A DNA stretch of 64,000 bases from Kocuria dechangensis (lineage in GTDB: Bacteria > Actinomycetota > Actinomycetes > Actinomycetales > Micrococcaceae). Below, one piece after another: positions 43,971 to 52,098 of this stretch. Below the pieces are notes generated by a model, which was not told the DNA's origin, did no database searches, and saw only the letters and a list, made by a program, of their open reading frames with translations. A program made the position numbers and the translations under genes. The DNA lies in assembly GCF_014636775.1 (NCBI RefSeq), contig NZ_BMEQ01000001.1, positions 62,001-126,000 of the forward strand. Reading direction: 5' to 3'. Within the stretch, counting starts at the first letter, position 1. Every line of letters begins with the position of its first letter.

Positions 43971-44843
43971 TCAGACCAGGACGATGGTCCGGTTGCCGGA
44001 GAGCACCACGCGCCCCTCCGCGTGCCACTTCACGGCCCGCGAGAGGGCCTGCATCTCGGCGTCACGGCCCACAGCCACCAGGTCGTCGGGGGTGTGGGCG
44101 TGGTCCACCGGGATGACGCGCTGCGCGATGATCGGGCCCTCGTCGAGGTCGCCGGTCACGTAGTGCGCGGTGGCACCCACCATCTTCACCCCGCGCGCGT
44201 AGGCCTGGTGGTAGGGCTTGGCGCCCTTGAAGGACGGCAGGAACGAGTGGTGGATGTTGATGCACCGCCCCGACAGCTCGCGGGTCAGCTCGTCCGAGAG
44301 GATCTGCATGTAGCGGGCGAGGACGACGAGCTCGGCGTCGTAGCGGTCCACGAGCTCCAGCAGCCGCCCCTCGGCGTGCTCCTTGGTCGCGGCGGTGACG
44401 GGCACGTGGTGGAACGGGACGCCGTGCCACTCGACGAGGCTCTTGTGGTCCAGGTGGTTGGAGACCACGGCCACGATCTCGATGGGCAGCTCGCCGATCC
44501 GGGTGCGGTGCAGCAGGTCGGTGAGGCAGTGGGAGAACCGGGAGACCATGACGAGGACCCGGGTCCGGCGCTCCACGGAGACGAGCCGGAAGCGCATGCC
44601 GTGCCGGGCGGCCACCGGGGCGAAGCCCTCGGTGAGGGACTCGACGGTCGCGCTGCCCTCCTCGCTGACGGTGTGGCAGCGGATGAAGAACTCGTCCGTG
44701 AACCGGTCGGAGAAGTGCTTGACGTCGAAGATGTCGCAGGCCTGCTCCGTGAGGTTGGAGGTGATGGCGCTGACGAGTCCGTGGGCCTCCGGGCAGTGGA
44801 CGGTCAGGACGTGTTCGACGGTCCCCGGGACCTGGTCGGGCAT
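43971..44843 (-). CDS. purU: formyltetrahydrofolate deformylase
   Basis: A 290-residue enzyme that releases formate from 10-formyl-THF and balances one-carbon pools. The N-terminal ACT domain (about 8-85) begins HVLTVHCPEAHGLVSAIT; the catalytic formyl-transferase-like domain (90-288) has ARYMQILSD, NIHHSFLPSFKGAKPYHQA, and ATAHYVTGDLDEGPII, which supply the Asn-His-Asp catalytic set shared with PurN. GAGGAG precedes the ATG. It is convergent with the MocA gene only 14 bases away. A -10 TAGGAT at 44923-44918 gives a leader of about 70 bases. Confidence 0.94.
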   Translation of the reverse strand: MPDQVPGTVEHVLTVHCPEAHGLVSAITSNLTEQACDIFDVKHFSDRFTDEFFIRCHTVSEEGSATVESLTEGFAPVAARHGMRFRLVSVERRTRVLVMVSRFSHCLTDLLHRTRIGELPIEIVAVVSNHLDHKSLVEWHGVPFHHVPVTAATKEHAEGRLLELVDRYDAELVVLARYMQILSDELTRELSGRCINIHHSFLPSFKGAKPYHQAYARGVKMVGATAHYVTGDLDEGPIIAQRVIPVDHAHTPDDLVAVGRDAEMQALSRAVKWHAEGRVVLSGNRTIVLV

Positions 44844-44917
44844 GGGAGGGCTCCTCGGCGGGCGGCAGCGGGCGGTGCCGCGCGCCAGGGGTCGACGACG
44901 CCGGGCGCGGCCCTACG

Positions 44918-44923
44918 ATCCTA
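44918..44923 (-). promoter_or_regulatory. -10 box of purU
   Basis: TAGGAT on the minus strand. Transcription would start near 44911. Confidence 0.4.
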
Positions 44924-45030
44924 ATGGGGCCGCACCGGTGGTCCGTACGCCGGGGTGCCCGGTCCGCCGGCGGGTGATCGCTCCACGGCGCGGGGGGCGG
45001 GCAGCGAGCACGTCCGGTCGGTGCCGCGCA

Positions 45031-45142
45031 GGTCCGTTGAGGACCGATGGCCGCGGGAACGGGCAGTAGGAGTCCGCCCGGCGCGGGGAGAGATGCGCCT
45101 CCGGTGGAGGACCCGCGGCCATCGGCAGGCGTTGAACGCCTC
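45031..45142 (+). ncRNA. candidate structured RNA with a four-way junction
   Basis: A 14-bp perfect helix, CCGATGGCCGCGGG (45044-45057) with CCCGCGGCCATCGG (45112-45125), encloses three hairpins in direct succession: CGGGC/GCCCG (loop AGTAGGAGTCC), GCGC/GCGC (loop GGGGAGAGAT) and CTCC/GGAG (loop GGT), with only AA and GA unpaired in the junction. It is flanked by GGTCC/GGACC (45031-45045, mutually exclusive with the main helix) and AGGCG/CGCCT (45128-45142). The strand is uncertain. AGTAG and GGAGAGA recall T-box stem I, but no antiterminator or downstream gene is found. Confidence 0.4.
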
Positions 45143-45555
45143 AACAGAGGAGAGCCGTGGGCTGAGCGGCTTTCAGAACACGGGCGCCGGAGACGGTGCA
45201 CCCCCCAGTGCGTCCGAATCGGTCCGACCCGTGCAATTTCCCCCATTGCTGTGGCTTTCACCACGAGCGTCACTTTATCGGACCCGTGGCGGAACGGCAC
45301 CTGCTTCTCCCGCCGAGATCGCCGCCGCCCCTCGTGACGCCCCTCCGGGGGACGACCGGGGGACGACCGGGGGAACGGCGCGGAGCGCGGCGGAGCCGGA
45401 GAACGGCGGAAATCCGGGGGCGATCCGCGGCGTCGCCGCGACCGTCCGGCCCGGGAGCCGCACGCGTCTCGGTGTCTGTCCCCGCAAGAGGGGACGCTCA
45501 CCGTTCGCTTTCGTGACGGTGCGTGCGGTTCCGGCGGCGGGCGCCGCCCGGGGCG

Positions 45556-46794
45556 TCAGCGCCCGCGGGAGGCGCTGGGGCGGCGGAGGATGGCGTACGC
45601 CGCGATGCCCACGAGCATGCCCCAGAACGGCGAGACGATGCCGAACGGCTGGATCCCGGAGACCGTCACCACCAGGGTGATCAGGGCCGCCTCGATGACC
45701 GCCGGCTGGTGCCGGCCCGGGTGCATGCTGTCGAAGAACGAGCCCTGGAGCGCGCCGAGCAGCGCCACCCCGGCGAGGGCTGTGATCATGCCCGGCGGGA
45801 TCGCCGAGAACGCGGCGACGATGGTGTCGGCGAACAGCCCGAAGAGGACGTAGAAGAACCCGCACGAGATGCCAGCCACGTAGCGCCGGTCGATGTTCGG
45901 GTGGGACTCGGGGCTCGTCGCGATGCCGGCGGTCACGGCCGCGAGGTTGAGGGCGTGGCTGCCGAAGGGGGCGAAGGCGATCGACGCGACGCCCGAGGCC
46001 CCCAGCAGGAGGCGGTCCCGGGCCTCGTAGCCGGCCGTGTGCATCATGGCCAGGCCCGGGGCGTTCTGCCCGGCCGCCGTGACGATCAGCAGCGGGATGC
46101 TGATGCCGGCGATCGCCTCCCAGGAGAACGTCGGCAGCGTCAGCACCGGCGCCGTGAGGCCGAGGTCCAGGGCGACGGGCTCGATCCGCCCCCGGACCAC
46201 GGCCATGAGCACGCCCAGGGCCAGGGCCCCGAAGACCGCGTAGCGGGGGAAGAAGCGCCGGCCCAGGAGGTAGCCGAGGACCAGGGCGCCCGCCACCCAC
46301 GGGTTCTCGACGACGGCCGCGGCCACCTTGATGGAGAACGGGAACAGCACGCCCGCGAGGACGGCCGCGGTGATGGGCTTGGGCACGGCGGCCAGGATCT
46401 TCCCGAACAGCCCGGTCACGCCCAGGAGGAGGCCGAGGACGGCGGTGACGACATAGGCGCCCACGGCGTCCGAGAAGGAGTAGTTGCCGAGCGAGGTGAT
46501 CAGCAGCGCCGCTCCGGGGATGGACCACGCCACCATGACGGGCTGGCGGGTCCACAGGCTCATGACGGCGCAGGTGAGGCCGGAGCCCACCGAGATGGCC
46601 CACACCCAGGAGGATGTCAGCTCGGGGCTGAGCCCTCCGGCCCGCGCCGCCTCCAGGACCACCAGGACGGGTCCGGAGTAGGAGACGACCACCGCGATCA
46701 GGCCGGCCAGGGCCGCGGACGCGGACCAGTCGTGGCGGAGGCTGCGGCGGGGCCGCCCGCTCGTCCGGGGGGTGGTCGGGGCGGGTGAGCTCAT
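45556..46794 (-). CDS. benE: BenE-family benzoate/aromatic acid:H+ symporter-like protein
   Basis: A 412-residue membrane protein with about twelve hydrophobic helices. SGPVLVVLEAARAGGLSPELTSSWVWAISVGSGLTC, WSIPGAALLITSL, NAPGLAMMHTAGYE and FGSHALNLAAVTAGIATSPESHPN match the BenE family, whose E. coli and Acinetobacter members are linked to benzoate uptake. The ATG at 46794 is preferred since AGGAG lies six bases before it; the frame is open to a GTG at 46824. No aromatic-degradation gene is nearby, so the real substrate is uncertain. Confidence 0.88.
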   Translation of the reverse strand: MSSPAPTTPRTSGRPRRSLRHDWSASAALAGLIAVVVSYSGPVLVVLEAARAGGLSPELTSSWVWAISVGSGLTCAVMSLWTRQPVMVAWSIPGAALLITSLGNYSFSDAVGAYVVTAVLGLLLGVTGLFGKILAAVPKPITAAVLAGVLFPFSIKVAAAVVENPWVAGALVLGYLLGRRFFPRYAVFGALALGVLMAVVRGRIEPVALDLGLTAPVLTLPTFSWEAIAGISIPLLIVTAAGQNAPGLAMMHTAGYEARDRLLLGASGVASIAFAPFGSHALNLAAVTAGIATSPESHPNIDRRYVAGISCGFFYVLFGLFADTIVAAFSAIPPGMITALAGVALLGALQGSFFDSMHPGRHQPAVIEAALITLVVTVSGIQPFGIVSPFWGMLVGIAAYAILRRPSASRGR

Positions 46795-46923
46795 GGGCTG
46801 CTCCTGAGAGGGCGGACGGGACACCGGGTCAGCCTATGGCGCATCTCACACGAGCGGAAATATGGGTCCCGCATGATTGCGTCGCGTCAGCGTATGAGTG
46901 CCCGCACCGGGAGCGCGTCCCGC

Positions 46924-48393
46924 TCAGAGGTCGTCGGCGCCCGCGTCCGTGGCCCCCGTGTCCGTGGGGGCGGCGGTGGGGGCGGCGTCCGTGCCGGCGG
47001 GGTCGGCGTGCCAGCGCCGCTGGTCCGGCGCGAGCACGGCGGCCCCGCTCCCGCCCACCGGCTCGGCGGGGAAGGACCCGACCCCCCAGTGGAAGCGGTA
47101 GGGGTCGGAGCAGCCCCAGCCGAAGCGCAGGCCGTCCACCAGCTTCTGCGCGGCCTCGGCGAAGCCGTGCGGGGCCGTGGTCCACGGCTGGTCCCACGCC
47201 GAGGGCTCGTGCCACTCGTCCTCGTGGAAGAAGGTGTCGTCGACGGGCCACTCCGCGCGGCTCAGCTGGCCGCCCGAGACCACGGCGCACTCGACGCCGT
47301 GGGGTCCGACGCCCGCCCAGGCGGCAGGGGCCTCCGGCCCGTGCGTGCGGAGCTCGTACTCGACGACGAGGAAGTCGTTCCACGGCAGCCGGGCCAGCAC
47401 CGTGGCGATCAGGGTGCGCAGGTCCTCCCACACGCCCTCGTCGGCGGCCTGGGAGCGGCCGCCCGCGGCGGAGACCACCCCGATGCCCTGCCGGCCCAGC
47501 ATCTCCTGCGCCTCGGGCGTCGCCAGGTCGGACCACGTCCTCGTGTCGCCGAAGCCCTCGCCCGTGTGCTCGTCGGCGGGCTGCCGGGACGAGGCGAAGC
47601 GCATGGCCTCCTCCCAGGAGCCGAAGAACCGCCGCACCCCGTCGAAATACGGGCGGGGCGTCCGGCCGGCGCCCTCGGAGACGGCCCACCGCCCGTAGCG
47701 TGCCGTGGTGGGCCTGCGCCCGGTGGTGCGGCAGTGGGAGAGGAACGCCGTCACGGCCGCGGCGTACTCCTCCTCGGTGAACGCCCGGTGCCCCGGCTCC
47801 CCCTCCTCCGCGGAGAACCCCATCCCGTCCGTGGCCACCAGCCACCGTCCGTCGCCCAGGCGCTGGGAGACGGTGCGCTCGGGGGCCGGCCAGTAGTGCG
47901 CCAGCGAGCACAGGAACCGGGCGTCCGTGCACAGGCCCAGGCGCGCGCGCTCGTAGTCGTGGGCGCTGAACGTCGTCGTGGGGTCCTCGGCACAGTGCTT
48001 CATCGCCGCGCCGATCAGGGACAGGGTCCGGCGGGTCACGGACCCGTCGGCGTCGGTCGCCGCGAGGAGCCCCGTCACGTCGCGGACGGTCTCCGTGCTC
48101 AGGTGCACGGCGGCGTGGTCCGGGTCCGGGTCCAGGCCCAGGTGCTGCGCGAGGGCCAGCCAGATCCCCGCCCGCATCGCGGCGTCGCTGATCTGCGGGG
48201 CGGCCGTCTCCAGGGAGAACCGCTGGTTCAGGTGGGAGATCGCCTCGTCGAGCAGGGCGGGGGACTCCTCGGGGAACAGGAGCAGGAAGCGGAACCGCAC
48301 CTGGCCCCGGGTGAGGCCCCGCTCGGCCATCGCCGAGATGAGCGGCCCGTAGCGCTGCACGAAGCCTGTCAGACCCGCCACGGCGTAGGGCAT
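46924..48393 (-). CDS. unknown protein with an HNH-repeat-like helical segment
   Basis: A 489-residue protein that I cannot assign to a function. Residues 1-170 are helical and polar. A segment near 205-260 (CRTTGRRPTTARYGRW followed by VRRFFGSWEEAMRFA) resembles the small DNA-binding repeat found beside HNH endonucleases in actinobacteria, but no HNH motif is present. The C-terminal third has many Trp residues (EWHEPSAWDQPW, FHWGVGSFP) and ends in a Thr/Ala/Asp-rich tail. There is no signal peptide or membrane helix. ATG 48393 follows GGAGGATCC. A -10-like CATAAT lies at 48539-48534. Confidence 0.6.
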   Translation of the reverse strand: MPYAVAGLTGFVQRYGPLISAMAERGLTRGQVRFRFLLLFPEESPALLDEAISHLNQRFSLETAAPQISDAAMRAGIWLALAQHLGLDPDPDHAAVHLSTETVRDVTGLLAATDADGSVTRRTLSLIGAAMKHCAEDPTTTFSAHDYERARLGLCTDARFLCSLAHYWPAPERTVSQRLGDGRWLVATDGMGFSAEEGEPGHRAFTEEEYAAAVTAFLSHCRTTGRRPTTARYGRWAVSEGAGRTPRPYFDGVRRFFGSWEEAMRFASSRQPADEHTGEGFGDTRTWSDLATPEAQEMLGRQGIGVVSAAGGRSQAADEGVWEDLRTLIATVLARLPWNDFLVVEYELRTHGPEAPAAWAGVGPHGVECAVVSGGQLSRAEWPVDDTFFHEDEWHEPSAWDQPWTTAPHGFAEAAQKLVDGLRFGWGCSDPYRFHWGVGSFPAEPVGGSGAAVLAPDQRRWHADPAGTDAAPTAAPTDTGATDAGADDL

Positions 48394-48581
48394 GGTGGGA
48401 TCCTCCGGTCGAGATGTCGTGGTGGTGGGCTGCGGCGCGGGGAGCACGAACCGTGGTCGCGCCGAAGGACCGAGCCGTCGGTCGTGCTGTCGATGCTAGC
48501 CGCTCGCCGTCCGCGTCCTGCGGCCCCCGCGGATTATGACCGACTGTTGACCTGCTGGTGAGCGGGGGGGTTGCGCCTGGC

Positions 48582-51500
48582 CTACGGTTCCAGCAGGCCC
48601 CGGATGTCCTCGGCCGTCAGGGCGCCGGAGAACATTCGGTCGTCGTCCAGGACCGCCGCGAACAGCCTGGCCTTGCGCTCCTTGAGCTCCATGACCTTCT
48701 CCTCGATGGTGTCCTTGGCCACCAGCCGGTAGACCATGACCTTCTTCTGCTGGCCGATCCGGTGCGTGCGGTCCACCGCCTGCTCCTCCGTGGCCGGGTT
48801 CCACCACGGGTCGAGCAGGAAGCAGTAGTCGGCCTGCGTCAGGTTCAGCCCGAAGCCGCCGGCCTTGAGGCTGACCAGGAACACCGGCACCTCCCCGGAG
48901 GTGAACCGCTCCAGCACGCGGGCGCGGTCCGTCGTCGAGCCGTCGAGGTAGGCGTAGGGGATCCGCAGCTCGTCGAGGCGGGCGGCGGCCTTCTTGAGGA
49001 AGCTCGTGAACTGGCTGAACACGAGGGGCCGGTGGCCCTCGGCGACGATCTCGGGCAGGTGCTCGAACAGGAGGTCGAGCTTGCTCGAGGAGACGTCGGC
49101 CTCGGGATCCACGAGGGAGGCGTCGAGGCTGAGCAGCCGCAGGGTGGTCAGGGACTGGAAGATCGTGAACCGGTTGCGGTCGAGGTCCCGCAGCAGCCCC
49201 AGGACCTTCTGCCGCTCCCTCTGGAGGCGCGTGTCGTAGATCCGGCGGTGGGCCGGGGAGAGCTCCACCTCGATGGTCTGCTCCAGCTTCGGCGGCAGGT
49301 CGAGGTCCACGGACTCCTTGGTGCGGCGCAGCATGAGGGGCTTCACGCGCCGGCGCAGGCGGGCGAGCGCCTCGGCGTCCTCGCCCCGCTCGATCGGCCG
49401 CTGGTAGCTCTCCGAGAACTTCCGCCGCGACGGGAACAGTCCCGGGGCGGTGAGGGTGAGCAGGGCCCACAGCTCGGTGAGGCTGTTCTCGAGGGGGGTG
49501 CCGGTGATCGCCAGCTTGAAGGGCGCGTCGATCTCCTTGACGGCCCGGTGGGCCTTGGTGCGGGGGTTCTTCACGAACTGCGCCTCGTCGAGCAGCACGC
49601 CCGCCCACGTCGTGCCCCGGTAGGCGGCCTCGTCCAGGCGCAGGAGGGTGTACGACGTCACGACCACGTGCGCGCCGGCGGCCGTCCGCGCGAGCTCCGT
49701 GCCGGCCTTCGCCTGGGTGTCCGTGACGCCGGCGACGACGAGGGACGGCGCGAAGCGGTGGATCTCGGTGACCCAGTTGGGCACCACGGACGTGGGGGCG
49801 ACCACCAGGAAGGGCGGCAGCCCCGGGTCCCGCTCGAGGGCGTGGCAGATCAGGGCGATGGCCTGGACCGTCTTGCCCAGGCCCATGTCGTCGGCGAGGA
49901 TCCCGCCCAGCCCGTGGTCCCACAGGAACGCCAGCCACGAGTAGCCGTCCCGCTGGTACGGGCGCAGCTCGGCGTGCAGGGTGGCGGGCACCGCGGCCGC
50001 CGCCACGGGGGCGTCCCCGGAGGTCCCCCCGGCGTCCCCTGCCGCGTCCCCTGTGCCGCCGCGTCCCGGAGCGGCGAGGTCGAGCAGCGCGCGCACCCCT
50101 GTCCGCCAGGCCTCGGCCTGGTCGGTGTCGGTGGCGAGGTCCTCGAGGTCCTGCCACAGCCCGGCCTGGTGCCGGTGGATCCGCAGGGGCCCCTCGGGGC
50201 CGTCCTGGAGGGAGCGGGCCTCGGCGATGAGCTCGCGCAGCCGGTCGAACTCGGGGCGGTCCAGGGCGAACCAGGACCCGTCGGGGGTGAGCATGACGTC
50301 CTGGCCCAGGTCCAGGGCGCGGAAGACGTCGGCGAAGGGGATGTAGAACTCGCCCACCTTGACCGTGACCCCCAGGTCGAACCAGTCGCGGCGCTCCGTG
50401 GCGGCGGTGCTCACGGTGATGGTGGGCGGGGCGGAGATCTCCCGGTACGCCGGACGGGTCCCCGTGTGCTCGATCCGGAGGTCCTGGACCTTCTCGAGCT
50501 CGGGCAGCCACTCGCGCACCAGCACCAGGGCGTCCCCGGCCACGTAGGTCGAGCGGCGGAGGTCGATCCCCGGCGCCCGGTGCTGCACGGCCGCGGCGAC
50601 GGCCGTCTCCCAGGAGCTCTCCCGGTCCACGGGCTCGTCGGCCAGGGGGTCCAGCGGCCGGAACGGCAGCCGGACGCGGTCCCGGCCCCGCTGGTACTCC
50701 CACTCCCAGCGGACGCGGATCGTCAGGTCCTGGTGCTCCAGGACCAGCACCAGCTCGGGGTCCGCCACCTGCGGCAGCTCGATGGACCCGTCCCCGTTGC
50801 CGATGTCCATGCTGCGCCGCAGGCGCGGGAAGTAGCGGTCGAAGAACTCGTCGACCTCGTTCTCGGGGATCGTCAGGCCGCCCGCGGTGTCGAGGAAGCG
50901 CCGCTGCTCGCGGGTCAGCCGGGTGGCCAGCGGCACCAGGCGCAGCGGGAAGACGTTGAGGTCCTCGGTGTCCGCGACGGCCTGGGGGTCGCCGTCCGGG
51001 TGGAACAGCCCGTGGCCGGGGTCGCCGATGATCCGGGCGGTGGCGAGCGCGACGCGGCGCCCGCCGCTGTCCACGGTCGGCCGCAGCTGGAGGGCCTCGC
51101 CCGCGCCGCGGACGACGTCCACGGAGAACCGGCCGGGCTCGTCGACCGTCACGGGCAGCCCGTGCTCCCGGCCCACCAGGGAGATCCCGGCGTCCTCCGC
51201 CCGGGCCAGGATGCCCCACAGGAGGGGCGAGGCGTAGGAGTCCAGCCGGATCCAGTGCCGGTCGTGGACCACGTAGGGGGAGCGGGTGGCGCTCAGGGCG
51301 CGCAGCTCGTCGAACCAGTCCACCTGCGCGGGGGTGAGGGAGGCGGAGGCGTCGCCGGTGACCCGCTCCCAGTCCAGGCCGCCCTTGATCCACTGCCCGC
51401 GCCGCCCCCGGCGCACCGGCCGCACGTACACGTGCCACGGCGCCGCGGGGCGCCCGCTGCCGGGCCGGCCGTGCACGTGGCGGAACGGCTCCCGGCGCAG

Positions 51501-51977
51501 GTCGAACTCCAGGCCCGCGCCGCCGGTCTCCTCGGCCTCCGGCAGCCCCGGTCCGGGCGCCCCGCCCAGGATCCGGGAGAGGGCGTCCTTCCAGTCCGGG
51601 GCCCCGGGGGCCTCCCGGTCCTGGCCCGGCCGGAGGGCGGGGGCGGCGGAGCCGCCCGCGCGGTGGGCCAGGACGGCCGTCTCGAAGTTGTTGCGCAGCA
51701 CCGCGGCCACGGCGTGCTTGCAGAACCCGCCGGCCGGGCAGCTGCACCATGCCGGCCCGGGCACGCCGCCGGCGCCGAGGCGCACGGAGACCGAGTACAC
51801 GGCGCCCGAGCCCTCGACCTCGGCGGTCAGCCGGCCCGTCCCGTCGGCGCCCGGGGACCACTGCACGGAGCGGACCCGGCCGGACCGGTTGTACTCCTGG
51901 CCGCGCTGGTAGACCGCGGGTCCTGCCGCGGCCACGAGCCGCGAGGAGTCCACGAAGGGACCGGGAGGGGAGTGCAT
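48582..51977 (-). CDS. SNF2-family helicase with SWIM zinc finger
   Basis: An 1131-residue ATP-dependent DNA translocase. A SWIM finger C78-x-C80-x5-C86-x-H88 lies near the N-terminus, followed by a long middle region (100-640), then the SNF2 ATPase with DDMGLGKTVQ (Walker A), LDEAQFVKNPRTK (Walker B), GTPLENSLTELW, and the helicase C domain with FSQFTSFLKK, LVSLKAGGFGLNLT and DRTHRIGQ. Such proteins are widespread in actinobacteria with roles thought to be in DNA repair or chromatin remodelling. ATG 51977 lies six bases after TACGGT, so the mRNA is probably leaderless. It is divergent from a 1040-residue unknown protein. Confidence 0.92.
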   Translation of the reverse strand: MHSPPGPFVDSSRLVAAAGPAVYQRGQEYNRSGRVRSVQWSPGADGTGRLTAEVEGSGAVYSVSVRLGAGGVPGPAWCSCPAGGFCKHAVAAVLRNNFETAVLAHRAGGSAAPALRPGQDREAPGAPDWKDALSRILGGAPGPGLPEAEETGGAGLEFDLRREPFRHVHGRPGSGRPAAPWHVYVRPVRRGRRGQWIKGGLDWERVTGDASASLTPAQVDWFDELRALSATRSPYVVHDRHWIRLDSYASPLLWGILARAEDAGISLVGREHGLPVTVDEPGRFSVDVVRGAGEALQLRPTVDSGGRRVALATARIIGDPGHGLFHPDGDPQAVADTEDLNVFPLRLVPLATRLTREQRRFLDTAGGLTIPENEVDEFFDRYFPRLRRSMDIGNGDGSIELPQVADPELVLVLEHQDLTIRVRWEWEYQRGRDRVRLPFRPLDPLADEPVDRESSWETAVAAAVQHRAPGIDLRRSTYVAGDALVLVREWLPELEKVQDLRIEHTGTRPAYREISAPPTITVSTAATERRDWFDLGVTVKVGEFYIPFADVFRALDLGQDVMLTPDGSWFALDRPEFDRLRELIAEARSLQDGPEGPLRIHRHQAGLWQDLEDLATDTDQAEAWRTGVRALLDLAAPGRGGTGDAAGDAGGTSGDAPVAAAAVPATLHAELRPYQRDGYSWLAFLWDHGLGGILADDMGLGKTVQAIALICHALERDPGLPPFLVVAPTSVVPNWVTEIHRFAPSLVVAGVTDTQAKAGTELARTAAGAHVVVTSYTLLRLDEAAYRGTTWAGVLLDEAQFVKNPRTKAHRAVKEIDAPFKLAITGTPLENSLTELWALLTLTAPGLFPSRRKFSESYQRPIERGEDAEALARLRRRVKPLMLRRTKESVDLDLPPKLEQTIEVELSPAHRRIYDTRLQRERQKVLGLLRDLDRNRFTIFQSLTTLRLLSLDASLVDPEADVSSSKLDLLFEHLPEIVAEGHRPLVFSQFTSFLKKAAARLDELRIPYAYLDGSTTDRARVLERFTSGEVPVFLVSLKAGGFGLNLTQADYCFLLDPWWNPATEEQAVDRTHRIGQQKKVMVYRLVAKDTIEEKVMELKERKARLFAAVLDDDRMFSGALTAEDIRGLLEP

Positions 51978-51983
51978 CCCTCC

Positions 51984-51989
51984 ACCGTA
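51984..51989 (-). promoter_or_regulatory. -10 box of a leaderless promoter
   Basis: TACGGT on the minus strand, six bases (GGAGGG) before the helicase ATG at 51977. Confidence 0.4.
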
Positions 51990-52036
51990 TCCGCCCGTCG
52001 CGGCCTCCGCCGACGCACGGGGCTCCCGGGGCTCTC

Positions 52037-52042
52037 TATAAT
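52037..52042 (+). promoter_or_regulatory. consensus -10 box TATAAT
   Basis: A perfect TATAAT, rare in this GC-rich window. It would start transcription near 52049 and give a leader of about 50 bases to the GTG at 52099. The -35 region has no good match. Confidence 0.55.
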
Positions 52043-52098
52043 CATGGCGACCCCTCGAACGACGACAGCGGCCCCACGTGGCCGCGGACGGAGGACTC

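Larger units (their letters stand above)
44844..45555. other. 712-base intergenic interval with structured RNA candidate
   Basis: No coding frame with family resemblance is present on either strand. It contains the purU promoter, a strongly structured segment at 45031-45142, a less GC-rich stretch around 45225-45285, and an 11-base tandem repeat (GGGGGACGACC at 45347 and 45358, with a partial third copy at 45369). The benzoate-type transporter gene ends at its right edge. Confidence 0.6.

Noticed and set aside
45031-45142. T-box or glycine riboswitch identity for the structured segment
   Set aside because: AGTAG and GAGAGA recall T-box stem I, but the TGGNACCGCG antiterminator and a downstream synthetase or transporter gene in the right direction are missing; glycine-aptamer core bases are also absent.
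45190-45215. 6C RNA hairpin (loop of six C near 45200)
   Set aside because: Just one C6 loop with a weak stem is present; the 6C class needs two such hairpins.
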